Source: Archangium violaceum Cb vi76 (GTDB lineage: Bacteria > Myxococcota > Myxococcia > Myxococcales > Myxococcaceae). Taken from it: a DNA stretch of 64,000 nt. This document shows, one piece after another, positions 14,891 to 23,001 of this stretch. Under the pieces are notes generated by a model. The model did no database searches, had not been told where the DNA came from, and saw nothing but the letters and a program-made list of their open reading frames with translations. Each line of letters opens with the position of its first letter. The first letter of the stretch is position 1. The translations under genes were made by a program, and so were the position numbers. The stretch lies in the NCBI RefSeq assembly GCF_000733295.1, contig NZ_JPMI01000027.1:1-64000 (forward strand). Reading direction: 5' to 3'.

Positions 14891-16780
14891 ATGTCTCAAT
14901 TCTGGACGCTGACTGGAGACCTCTCCGACTACATCGTCGTGCTCGCGCGAGACAGGGCGCTGCTGGCCCGATACTCGCTCGCCTCCCCGTCGGCCGCCAA
15001 GAACAGGCTGGGCATCTGGGCCGGGAACACGAGGGAACGCGAGATCCTTGAGAAGATCTACGCCGCTCTTCCGGGCAACGCCGCGAAGGTTTTCAAGAAG
15101 ACCCCTGTCCCGGTCTCCACCCTGAAGACCGCTCTCGGCAAAGCCTTCCTATATGGAGACCTCCTCGCATCCGAGGTCAAGTACCCCGTTGTCGTCCTGA
15201 AAGAGGTCGTCGTCAGCGCTGCGTACAAGGGCAAGCGCACGGCTCCCCTCAACAAACCCGGCTTCATCGATAGAGACGACGGCAGCAATATTCGCACTGC
15301 GCCGGCGGAGCTGGGCGGCCAGTTGGTGCGGGCGAAGCCTTTGCCCCCTGCGACCCCAGTGTTCGTGAGCGGGCCTCATCCCGACGCACCGGAATGGTGG
15401 TACGTGACCGCGTATGCAAAGGACGGCATCTTCCGGGGCTACGTCCAGCGCTTCCGCGTCACCGTCGATCTGCCCGAGCCGACCGCCAAGTTGCACCAGC
15501 TCGAGGAGGGGGACACCGCCGAGGGGCTCGCGGTCAAGATGTTCTCCAGCTCGGTTCGCAAGGGCCACGATCTGCGCTTCTACGAGAACGTCCTGCTGTA
15601 CGTGAACCAGCTGAAGAAACGGCCGGGAATCACCGGCACCTACCAGGACCCAGGCTTTTTCGACGTCCTCTTCGGCGACTCCAAAAGCAATATCAAGCTC
15701 ATCAAGGAAAAACGGATCTGGCTGGTGAGCCCCGCTTTCGCCAAGACACTTGAGGGCGTCGTGCCTTCGGGCTCATTGACCAGCGGGAGGGTCGCCGATC
15801 TCAAGGAACTCGCCGCAGCGATCGAGCGGGGTGTCAAGCGGATCGCCCAGGCCGTGGTGGACGTCCTCAAGAGCATCACCGACGCTCCAAAGTACATTGA
15901 CGAGATTCTTCGCGAGGACGCGGAAGTCATCCGCGAGAACCTCGAGCAAATCCTCGGTGTCATTGCGTTGTTCCTCCTGGCGGAGGGCGTGTCGGCGCTC
16001 CTTGCCTCGACTCCGACGCTCATCGGCCAGCTCGTCGCCATCGGCATCCAACTCGTGTTGGCTGCGCTCGGAGCTGCGGCCTTGGCCGAGGGGCTCGTCA
16101 CGGCGGCCACGCATGGAGCGGAGTGGCTCCGCCTTGCGATTCATGCAAACGGCCGCCCCGAGCACATCGCTCTCGCGAGCAAAGAGTTGCTCAGGATGCT
16201 GCAGGCGATCGCGCTGGCAGCGCTGTCGTACATGGGCGTCAAGGGGAATTGGAACAAGGCGCTCAAGCTCGGGAACTCGCTACCGCCGCCCTCCGCGATG
16301 GCCGTGGCAATCGCTCCCAATGGCACCAGGGTCGTGGTCGGGATTGCGCGGCCTATCACTGGGGTGACCATCGGTCCGTCCGGAGTGAGCGGCCCGCTCG
16401 GCACGGCGAGCGCCGTGAAGATGAAGGGCGAGAAGGGCGGCGGCTCGTCAAAATCACCGGCATCGACAGAGTTTCCGCGAAAATCGCTTCGCGGTGTCGC
16501 CGAGAAGTGGCTGAAGCGCAACAAGCCGCGTGGGTGGCGCCAAGTTCCAACTGACAAGAAAGGCGGTTGGAAGTGGATCGATGAAAATGGAGTCGAGCGC
16601 CTGCGCTTCATGTGGAAGAACGGACTGAACGCCACTGCGAACAAGTGGGCTCGTCAGGCAAACGGGTATTTCCGCTGGCAGAACGCCGCAGGACAGCACT
16701 TGGATATCGATGGCAATGTCATTGATATAACGGATCCACGGTTCCAAGAATTGACGCACATCCCGTACGAGGGGCTCTAG
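14891..16780 (+). CDS. Polymorphic-toxin-like protein with LysM-type core and variable C-terminal domain
   Basis: The 629-residue protein has no classical signal peptide. The middle holds an SH3-like segment (PVFVSGPHPDAPEWWYVTAY, about residues 155-200). A LysM-like stretch follows (LHQLEEGDTAEGLAVKMF and LLYVNQLKKRPGI, about 200-250). About residues 350-415 are two hydrophobic helices (ILGVIALFLLAEGVSALLA, LVAIGIQLVLAALGAAAL) suited to membrane passage. The last 120 residues are a separate compact basic domain with Trp-rich motifs (KWLKRNKPRGW, GGWKWIDENG, GYFRWQNAAGQ, ELTHIPYEGL), which I take as the toxin tip, possibly a nuclease. Its stop overlaps the next gene's GTG, as for toxin/immunity pairs. 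The exact toxin family is not recognised. Confidence 0.6.
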   Translation: MSQFWTLTGDLSDYIVVLARDRALLARYSLASPSAAKNRLGIWAGNTREREILEKIYAALPGNAAKVFKKTPVPVSTLKTALGKAFLYGDLLASEVKYPVVVLKEVVVSAAYKGKRTAPLNKPGFIDRDDGSNIRTAPAELGGQLVRAKPLPPATPVFVSGPHPDAPEWWYVTAYAKDGIFRGYVQRFRVTVDLPEPTAKLHQLEEGDTAEGLAVKMFSSSVRKGHDLRFYENVLLYVNQLKKRPGITGTYQDPGFFDVLFGDSKSNIKLIKEKRIWLVSPAFAKTLEGVVPSGSLTSGRVADLKELAAAIERGVKRIAQAVVDVLKSITDAPKYIDEILREDAEVIRENLEQILGVIALFLLAEGVSALLASTPTLIGQLVAIGIQLVLAALGAAALAEGLVTAATHGAEWLRLAIHANGRPEHIALASKELLRMLQAIALAALSYMGVKGNWNKALKLGNSLPPPSAMAVAIAPNGTRVVVGIARPITGVTIGPSGVSGPLGTASAVKMKGEKGGGSSKSPASTEFPRKSLRGVAEKWLKRNKPRGWRQVPTDKKGGWKWIDENGVERLRFMWKNGLNATANKWARQANGYFRWQNAAGQHLDIDGNVIDITDPRFQELTHIPYEGL

Positions 16781-17244
16781 TGATACGGCCGATCAAAGAC
16801 AGCATGGGTGCGCTGGAGGGGGCTCTCGAGAGTCTCCTGATCAGCTATCAATACGAAGCGTCGAAGAAGACGTTGGTCATCGTTCTCGACTATCCTGATA
16901 AGGCCGCAGGAGCAGATAGAGCTTTTCTGCGTCTCCGCTTCATGAGTGTATCGGACTTCCATCGAGTTCCCGGGACTTTCGCTGACCTACAGCGCTTCAA
17001 GGAGTCGTACTCCACTCGTGAAACCCCAGCCACGACAGTCGTTCAAAGGGTCGACATTGAAAAGAAAGAGGATTCACTGCGCATCACCTTGTCGTTTGGT
17101 AGCTTTGGCGATCTCGCCTTCGTGTTCCGGTCGCTTTGGGCGGAATCGCGCAGCGCACGTGCAACAAAGACGAGTAAAAATACGTGGACGTATCACGACG
17201 TCGACGACGGCAAACCCGTAGATTTTTACGATCCATTCGCATGA
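16780..17244 (+). CDS. Putative immunity protein for the preceding toxin
   Basis: The 154-residue soluble protein starts at GTG 16,780, whose first base is the last base of the toxin stop. It is a mixed alpha/beta protein (LESLLISYQYEASKKTLVIVLDYPD, FLRLRFMSVSDFHRV, SLRITLSFGSFGDLAFVF) with no recognised family. Its base composition is visibly less GC-rich than the surrounding chromosome and its codons are less biased, a sign of recent acquisition. Immunity is inferred from coupling, size and position, not from sequence similarity. Confidence 0.55.
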   Translation: MIRPIKDSMGALEGALESLLISYQYEASKKTLVIVLDYPDKAAGADRAFLRLRFMSVSDFHRVPGTFADLQRFKESYSTRETPATTVVQRVDIEKKEDSLRITLSFGSFGDLAFVFRSLWAESRSARATKTSKNTWTYHDVDDGKPVDFYDPFA

Positions 17245-17444
17245 GATTGCCGACGGTGGTGGTAATGATCTCGTTCCGACACCTCGCGCTCTCCGACTCG
17301 TCCAACGAGTAGCCTGCTCGTCGAAGGTGCGTGCGTTATCGGTCCCTGCCACCAAGAAGCAGGGCCGGCCTCGACTCCTCGTCCGAAACGCCTCCTGGCC
17401 CGCCCATGGCCCCTCTCCTCGTGCATCGCGAGGTTATTGGAGAG

Positions 17445-17472
17445 CGGCGGCTTCGATTCCCGCCGCCTCCAC
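17445..17472 (+). repeat. att-like repeat, copy 5
   Basis: CGGCGGC leads into the core TTCGATTCCCGCCGCCTCCA and a final C. It has the same orientation as copies 3 and 4 and forms the right border of the toxin/immunity-like cassette, 311 bp upstream of the cittilin-type precursor gene. Confidence 0.7.
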
Positions 17473-17660
17473 TCTTCAGGGGCCTCAGTTTCTCCGGAAC
17501 CCGCGCTGGCACAACCCGCGGCCGTGTCTGACAATGGCCGCTGCGACTTTCATGGATTCAACAGTCCGCGTGCGTGGAGGGGGGTTGCCCATCGGGTGTG
17601 GTGTTCTGGGTCCCCTCCTGACGCATCAGGACTTTTGTTTCGGTGCAAATTTCCAACGTC

Positions 17661-17677
17661 TTCTCGAATTCCGAGAA
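17661..17677. promoter_or_regulatory. Near-palindrome upstream of the RiPP precursor gene
   Basis: TTCTCG-AATTC-CGAGAA lies 106 bp before the precursor start. It is a candidate operator, without a recognised regulator family. Confidence 0.25.
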
Positions 17678-17782
17678 CGAGGCTTGAGTTGCAATGACAA
17701 TCGTGCGACCTAAGAGCCACTGGCCGGCGACGGTCAGCGAATGCAGTTCGCGGCAATTCCCCCTGACTCAAGGAGAAGCCCC

Positions 17783-17866
17783 ATGAAGAAGATTGTCTAC
17801 TCCCTGGCCGTCATGCTGCGCGTTGCTCGGGCCGACAAGCTGTCGGCTCCCTACATCTATTACTGA
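17783..17866 (+). CDS. citA: Cittilin-type RiPP precursor peptide (27 aa, core YIYY)
   Basis: A strong ribosome site AAGGAG precedes a 27-codon gene whose peptide begins MKKIVYSLAVML and ends ADKLSAPYIYY. Known biology: the cittilins of Myxococcus xanthus derive from a 27-residue precursor whose last four residues, Tyr-Ile-Tyr-Tyr, become a bicyclic biaryl/aryl-ether product. A prolyl endopeptidase encoded elsewhere releases the core. Length, the Pro directly before YIYY, and the following P450 and methyltransferase genes all match. The leader would be residues 1-23. The gene is short enough to be missed by default gene callers. The product, cittilin A/B or a congener, is inferred from core identity. 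Cittilin A has been proposed to inhibit the RNA-binding regulator CsrA. Confidence 0.9.
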   Translation: MKKIVYSLAVMLRVARADKLSAPYIYY

Positions 17867-17872
17867 TCGTCA

Positions 17873-17910
17873 CCGGCTGGCGGGGGAGGACTCCTCCCTC
17901 GCCCAGCCGG
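17873..17910 (+). promoter_or_regulatory. Strong stem-loop between precursor and P450 genes
   Basis: Outer arms CCGGCTGG/CCAGCCGG and inner arms GGGAGG/CCTCCC close a 3-nt ACT loop with a small internal loop between them. It starts 7 nt after the precursor stop and has no T-run. Such hairpins in RiPP operons commonly attenuate read-through or stabilise the short precursor mRNA, giving more peptide than enzyme. The function here is inference. Confidence 0.5.
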
Positions 17911-17957
17911 GCGGAGCGGGCCCGGCTGAGCGGCCATGGAAGCATGGGAGTCCGTGC

Positions 17958-19310
17958 ATGCCGACCGCGCTCCTTCCCCCAGGGCCCAAGGGCCATTTCA
18001 TCACCGGTAACCTGGTGCCGTTCTCCGAGGACCCCCTGGGCTTCCTCACCCGCTGCGCCCGCGAGTACGGCGACGTGGTGCGGCTGGGCAAGAGCAACTA
18101 CCTGCTCGCCCACCCGGAGCTCATCGAGAAGGTGCTCGTCAACGGCGAGGGCCACTTCGTGAAGATCGTCGGGCACGAGGCGCGCAAGCGCTCGCACGTC
18201 GGTTTTCCCGAGGCGATGATGAACAGCGAGGGCGAGGACTGGCTGCGCAAGCGCCGGTTCGTCCAGCCCGCGTTCCATCGCAAGTACGTGACCGCGTGCG
18301 GCGAGAAGGTCATTTCCCTCACCGAGCACCTGCTGGATTCCTGGCGGCCCGGTGAGCCCCGGGACATCTACGGCGAGATGTCCGAGCTGTCGCTCGACAT
18401 CGTCAGCCGTTTCCTCTTCCACACCCCCATTCACGACGAGGCGCGGCACGTGGCCGCCGCGGTGGATGCCATCATGCGTCTCACCGGCAGCCCGTTCCGC
18501 TTCCCCATGTGGATGCCCACGCCCACCAACGTGCGCCTGCGCCGTTCCCTGCGGAAGCTCGACACGGTGCTCGCCGGCATCGTCCGCCGCTACCGCGAGC
18601 GTCCCGGAGAGCCCCAGGATCTGCTCGGCATCCTCCTGTCCGCCGAGCAGACCCTGTCCGAGGAGCAGCTGCGCGACGAGCTGGCGACGATGATCATGTC
18701 CGGCCATGGGACGACCGCGGATGGGCTCGTATGGACGACCTACCTGCTGGCCCAGCACCCCGAGGTCCAGGCGCGGCTGGTGGCCGAGCTGGACGAGGTG
18801 CTGGACGGCCGGGTCCCCCAGGCCGAAGACCTGTCACGCCTGCGCTATACGGAGGCGGTGGTGAAGGAGTCCTTGCGGCTCTACTCGCCCGCGTGGATCA
18901 CCAGCCGCGAGGCCATTCGCGACTGCGAGCTCGGCGGCTTCCACGTGCCAGCGGGCACCACCCTGGGCGTCAGCCAGTGGGTGACGCACCGCGACCCGCG
19001 CTACTACGAGGAGCCCGAGGCCTTCAGGCCCGAGCGCTGGTTGGCCGAGTCCATCAAACAGCTCCCCAAGTATGCGTGGTTCCCCTTCGGCGGCGGCCCG
19101 CGGCTGTGTATCGGCGCGCCGCTGGCGATGCTGGAACTGGTGCTCATCACCGCGTGCGTGGCGAGGCGCTTCCGATTGGAGCTGGCGCCGGATTGCCAGG
19201 TGAAGTCCCGCCCGGCGCTCGCCCTGCAGCCGGTGGGCGTCCGCATCCTCCCGCACCCGCGCGCGATCCGGAGCGGCACGGGGCCCCTTCCTCGAGAGGT
19301 GAGCGCATGA
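17958..19310 (+). CDS. citB: Cytochrome P450, cittilin-type cross-linking enzyme
   Basis: The 450-residue soluble P450 carries the I-helix oxygen motif MIMSGHGTTADG, the K-helix ESLR, and the haem loop FGGGPRLCIG with ligand Cys at about residue 384. The start at 17,958 is supported by GGGAG 7 nt upstream; the frame is open further back, but those residues are not P450-like. In cittilin biosynthesis one P450 installs the biaryl C-C and aryl-O-aryl cross-links in YIYY (established for M. xanthus). The substrate here should be the product of the 27-codon gene just upstream. The ATGA overlap with the methyltransferase gene shows coupling. Without the neighbours it would be an ordinary CYP-type hydroxylase. 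Confidence 0.9.
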   Translation: MPTALLPPGPKGHFITGNLVPFSEDPLGFLTRCAREYGDVVRLGKSNYLLAHPELIEKVLVNGEGHFVKIVGHEARKRSHVGFPEAMMNSEGEDWLRKRRFVQPAFHRKYVTACGEKVISLTEHLLDSWRPGEPRDIYGEMSELSLDIVSRFLFHTPIHDEARHVAAAVDAIMRLTGSPFRFPMWMPTPTNVRLRRSLRKLDTVLAGIVRRYRERPGEPQDLLGILLSAEQTLSEEQLRDELATMIMSGHGTTADGLVWTTYLLAQHPEVQARLVAELDEVLDGRVPQAEDLSRLRYTEAVVKESLRLYSPAWITSREAIRDCELGGFHVPAGTTLGVSQWVTHRDPRYYEEPEAFRPERWLAESIKQLPKYAWFPFGGGPRLCIGAPLAMLELVLITACVARRFRLELAPDCQVKSRPALALQPVGVRILPHPRAIRSGTGPLPREVSA

Positions 19311-19912
19311 GCGGCACGGAGCACGGTGGGCCCGAGGTGGACGAGGTGCGGCGCGCGTTCTTCCAGGCCGCCTACGCGCAGGGGGCCCCCTGGGACATCC
19401 GGCGCCCGCAGCGCGCCATCGTCGAGCTGTGGGAGGCGGGAGAAATCCGTGGCGACGTCCTCGACGTGGGCTGCGGCTTCGCGGAGAACGCCCTCTTCCT
19501 GGCCGCCCAGGGCCTGCGGGTGAGCGGCATGGACATGATGGAGCCCGCCATCAACCGGGCTCGCGAGCAGGCGCGCGAACGGGGGCTCGAGGTGGACCTG
19601 CGTGTGGGCAACGCGCTGCGGCTGACCGAGCTCGGCCGGCGCTTCGACACCATCATCGATTCGGCGCTGCTCCACGTCTTCGAGCCGGCGGATCGGCCCA
19701 CCTTCGCCGCCAGTCTCGCCAGCGCGCTGAATCCCGGGGGGCGCTACCACGCCCTCTACTTCCGCGAGGGACCCCGCGCCATCTCCCCGGAGGCGCTGCG
19801 GGCCGCCTTCGGCTCCGGCTGGCGGGTGCTCTCCCTGCGCGAAACGCACTACGAGGAGACGGACCCCGAGGGGGCCGCGGCCTGGCTCGCCACCCTCGAG
19901 TGGGTGGCTTGA
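19307..19912 (+). CDS. citC: SAM-dependent methyltransferase, cittilin-type tailoring
   Basis: The 201-residue class I methyltransferase has SAM motif I VLDVGCGFAENALFLA, motif II acidic loop VSGMDMMEPAINRAREQA, and motif IV FDTIIDSALLHVF. It is of the small thiopurine/UbiE-like type. It overlaps the P450 stop by 4 bp (ATGA). In the cittilin pathway a methyltransferase O-methylates a tyrosine to separate cittilin A from B; the same role is inferred here. No transporter or peptidase gene follows, matching the compact M. xanthus cluster. Confidence 0.85.
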   Translation: MSGTEHGGPEVDEVRRAFFQAAYAQGAPWDIRRPQRAIVELWEAGEIRGDVLDVGCGFAENALFLAAQGLRVSGMDMMEPAINRAREQARERGLEVDLRVGNALRLTELGRRFDTIIDSALLHVFEPADRPTFAASLASALNPGGRYHALYFREGPRAISPEALRAAFGSGWRVLSLRETHYEETDPEGAAAWLATLEWVA

Positions 19913-20075
19913 CGCGGGTACCGGTCCGCCGACGAGCCACCGCTCTCCTCCGAGATGGACTCCGTCCAGTGCAAGGAGCGGAGCGGCGATGGCAACGCCG
20001 AGGTGGTGGGTCTTCATGTAACTCGGGGAGGCTGGTTGGACGCCAGCTGAACGAACCTGAACTCCCAGTCCATCC

Positions 20076-22622
20076 ATGGAATACATCCATGGCGAGGATC
20101 ACCCGTTCACCGAGGCAGCCCCAGGGGCCGGACGAGAAGCAGGTGATGAAGGGGACATCCTGGGGCTCGCCAGCCAGTCGCGTGGAGACGCGCCGGAAGG
20201 TTCCCATTGTCAGGAGGTGGCGCATTCATCCCCGGAGATGGAAGAGTGGCTTCCGCATCTCGGGCCCCCCCTGCCATCCCCGGTCTTCTGGAAGGCGGAG
20301 GTGGAGCTTGTCACCCATCCGTCCCCAAGGCAGCCCTCGGAGCGAGCCAGCCCCCGCCCCGCCTTCCTGACGGAGCTCGTGCATCCCAGAGACCGGGAGC
20401 ACACGCTGGCGGTGTTGCGCGAGGTGGCGGCGGACGGGCGGGCACGGCGCTGCCTCCACCGCTCCGCCGCGACGAATGGGGGCTCGCGGTGGTGCCTGAC
20501 CTCCATCCAGGGGATTCGCGATGAGTCGGGGCGAGTACAGGAGCTGGCGGGAGTGACACAGCCCATGAGGGGCCCCCTGTTCGCGGGGGAGGAGTTCCAG
20601 CAGCACGAGTCCGGACTGCGGCAGTTGCTCGCTCAGGTGCCCGCCTTCCTGTACCTCACCGACCGGGAGTTGCGTTTCATCGCCACCGCCGGCTCGGAGC
20701 TGGCCGGAGCGGGCCTGGAGCTGGAGGGAAGGCCGCTGCTCGACATCCTCGGAGCGGGCGAGGAGTCCTCTTCGATGCTCGACGCCCACCACCATGCCCT
20801 CGGAGGAGAGCCCGCGCGCTACGACACCGAGTGGTCCCACCGCACCTTCGAGGTGCGCGTCGAGCCGGCCTTCGACGAGGAAGGGACCTGCACGGGGACG
20901 CTCGGCATCGCGCTCGATGTGACGGAACAGCGGCGGGAGGAGGAAGAGCTGCGGACGAACGCGGAGCGCCTGCGCACGCTCCTGGAAACGACGTCGGACT
21001 CCATCTACCTGAAGGATGGCGAGGGCCGCTGGCTCGAGGCGAACGACACGGGGCTCCAGCTCTTCCAGCTGTCGCGAGCGGGATACCAGGGACTGACGGA
21101 CCTCGAGCTCGCCCGCCGCAGCGAGTTCTTCCGGGAGGCGTTCATCGCCTGCTACGCCAGTGATCAACGGACCTGGGACGCGGGACGGCCCACACGCGTG
21201 GAGGAGATCATCTCCCAACCAGGCGAAAGCCCCCGCATCATGGATGTCACCAAGGTGCCCCTGTTCCACCCCAACGGAGAGCGCAAGGGACTCGTCGTCC
21301 TCGGGCGTGACATCACCCGCCGCCGCATGGCCGAGCAGGAGCGGGATCGGCTGCTGCATCAGGAGAAGGAGGCCCGCGCCGCGGCGGAGGAGGCGCGGCG
21401 CCGCTCCGAGTTCCTCTCCTCGGCGAGCCGCGTGCTGGCCGATTCGCTGGACTACGATGCCACGCTGGCGACGGTGGCCCGGTTGGGACTGCCCGTCCTC
21501 GGTGAGTGGTGTGCGGTGGATCTGGTGGGAGAGGACCTGCACGTCGCGCGGGTCGCCACGGCCCACGCCGAGTCCTCGAGGGAACCAAGCGCGAGACCGC
21601 TGGAGGAGTGTGTTCCGGACATGGAGAAGCCGGGGGGAATCGCCGAGGTCATCCGCAACCGGCGCCCGTTCGTGCTCTCCGTGCAGCCCGGGGAGGAAGG
21701 AATGCGGGCCTTGTGTGACCACGAGCGCTCACACCTGGAGACCGTGCGGGAGTTGGGGCTGCGCTCGTGGCTCTCCGTGCCCCTGGTGGCCCGTGGCCGG
21801 ACCATGGGGGCGCTCACCTTCGCCTCGGTGCGCCCGGACCGCTACCGCTCCGAGGACGTGATGCTGACCGGGGATCTCGCCTGGCGTGCCGCGCTCGCAC
21901 TGGACAATGCCCGTCTCTACCGGGAGTCCCAGGAGGCCATTCAGGCCCGCGACGAGTTCCTTTCCATTGCCTCGCACGAGTTGCGCACGCCCATCACCGC
22001 GCTGCGCCTTGGCATCCAGCGCCTGTTCCGGCTTGCCCGCGGTGGCGCGGAGCCTCCATGGAAGACCGTGGCGGCCTCCCTGGATGGAGTCGAGCGGCAG
22101 GGCAAGCGTCTGACCCTGTTGATCGACAGCCTCCTGGACGTCTCGCGGCTGCAATCCCATCACATCCAGCTCGATCTGGAGGAGGTGGACCTCTCGGGGG
22201 TGGTCCGGGAGGTGGTGGCCCAGCTCGGAAGCGTGCTGGCGCGTACGCACACGCCCCTCTCGCTGCGGGCCGGCACCCCCGTGGTGGGTCAATGGGATCG
22301 GGTCCGGCTCGAGCAGATCGTGACGAACCTGCTCGACAATGCCATCAAGTATGGCGCGCAGGCGCCCATCGAGGTGACGGTGGCCCGCGAGGATGGGGCG
22401 GCCGTGCTCACCGTGCACGATCGGGGCATTGGCATCTCCCCCGAACGCCTGCCCTTCATCTTCGGAAGGTTCGAGCGGGCGGTGTCCTCACGGCATTATG
22501 GGGGACTCGGCCTGGGGCTCTACATCGTGCGGCAGATCGTCGAGCTGCATGGCGGCACCATCCTGGTGGAAAGCAGCCCCGGGAAGGGCTCGACCTTCAC
22601 CGTCCGCCTGCCGCGGGGCTGA
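20076..22622 (+). CDS. Cytoplasmic multi-PAS/GAF sensor histidine kinase
   Basis: Up to 848 residues from ATG 20,076; an internal ATG at 20,238 is equally possible because the first 50 residues carry no domain. In order there is a partial PAS (HPRDREHTLAVLREV, GVTQPM), two full PAS domains (LRQLLAQVPAFLYLTD to LGIALDVTEQRR; LLETTSDSIYLKDGEGRW to LGRDITRRR) and a GAF domain (ASRVLADSLDYDATLATVA to LALDNARLY). Then come HisKA with phospho-acceptor His at about residue 634 (SIASHELRTPI) and HATPase with N-box LLDNAIKYG and G-boxes DRGIGI and GGLGLGLYI. No membrane segment is seen. It ends 83 bp before the R-body genes and could sense the signal that controls them; this link is by position only. 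Confidence 0.88.
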   Translation: MEYIHGEDHPFTEAAPGAGREAGDEGDILGLASQSRGDAPEGSHCQEVAHSSPEMEEWLPHLGPPLPSPVFWKAEVELVTHPSPRQPSERASPRPAFLTELVHPRDREHTLAVLREVAADGRARRCLHRSAATNGGSRWCLTSIQGIRDESGRVQELAGVTQPMRGPLFAGEEFQQHESGLRQLLAQVPAFLYLTDRELRFIATAGSELAGAGLELEGRPLLDILGAGEESSSMLDAHHHALGGEPARYDTEWSHRTFEVRVEPAFDEEGTCTGTLGIALDVTEQRREEEELRTNAERLRTLLETTSDSIYLKDGEGRWLEANDTGLQLFQLSRAGYQGLTDLELARRSEFFREAFIACYASDQRTWDAGRPTRVEEIISQPGESPRIMDVTKVPLFHPNGERKGLVVLGRDITRRRMAEQERDRLLHQEKEARAAAEEARRRSEFLSSASRVLADSLDYDATLATVARLGLPVLGEWCAVDLVGEDLHVARVATAHAESSREPSARPLEECVPDMEKPGGIAEVIRNRRPFVLSVQPGEEGMRALCDHERSHLETVRELGLRSWLSVPLVARGRTMGALTFASVRPDRYRSEDVMLTGDLAWRAALALDNARLYRESQEAIQARDEFLSIASHELRTPITALRLGIQRLFRLARGGAEPPWKTVAASLDGVERQGKRLTLLIDSLLDVSRLQSHHIQLDLEEVDLSGVVREVVAQLGSVLARTHTPLSLRAGTPVVGQWDRVRLEQIVTNLLDNAIKYGAQAPIEVTVAREDGAAVLTVHDRGIGISPERLPFIFGRFERAVSSRHYGGLGLGLYIVRQIVELHGGTILVESSPGKGSTFTVRLPRG

Positions 22623-22705
22623 GTGGCGGAGTGCGTGACTCGCACCGGCCGCCACCCGTGGCAGACTCCGGGCTGCTTCAACCCCTTCACCCGGAAAGGC
22701 AGAAC

Positions 22706-22990
22706 ATGGCGTTCCCCACCGCGGTCAATGACCAGATCACCGATTCAGTGACGCAAGCGAACATGAAGGTGCTCGGAGATGCCCCCGCCATCGCCATGGG
22801 CAACCTCTTCGTGGCGACCTCGCAAGCGCTCTCCAACGCGGCCCACAACGCCACCACGGCCCAGCAGTCCGCCTACGTGACCATGCAGGCCGCCACCACC
22901 CAGGGCGTCACGACCCTCTACAGCATCGATACGGCATCGTCCGGGGTCGCCACTGCTCACATCCTCTCCCAGCCCGCGGGCTCGAAGTAA
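22706..22990 (+). CDS. RebB-family R-body protein
   Basis: The 94-residue protein matches the RebB family along its length: AVNDQITDSVTQANMKVLGD, APAIAMGNLFVATSQALSNAAHNATTAQQSAYV and the tail TLYSIDTASSGVATAHIL. RebB-like subunits polymerise into R-bodies, coiled protein ribbons that spring open and rupture membranes (known from Caedibacter). A poor sigma-54-like GG-N10-GC element (22,660-22,673) lies upstream. The next gene, 11 bp downstream, is a second Reb-like gene carrying a frameshift. Confidence 0.85.
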   Translation: MAFPTAVNDQITDSVTQANMKVLGDAPAIAMGNLFVATSQALSNAAHNATTAQQSAYVTMQAATTQGVTTLYSIDTASSGVATAHILSQPAGSK

Positions 22991-23001
22991 GGAGGCACAC
23001 C

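Larger units (their letters stand above)
17245..17782. other. Intergenic region between toxin cassette and cittilin-type cluster (538 bp)
   Basis: It contains repeat copy 5, a near-palindrome TTCTCG-AATTC-CGAGAA (17,661-17,677), and AAGGAG (17,770-17,775), a good ribosome site 7 nt before the precursor ATG. TTGAGT at 17,684 has no convincing -10 partner. No coding sequence is supported. Confidence 0.5.

Noticed and set aside
17437..17697. Plus-strand frame of 86 codons spanning repeat copy 5
   Set aside because: It runs through the att-like repeat, lacks any domain and is best read as non-coding leader of the cittilin-type cluster.
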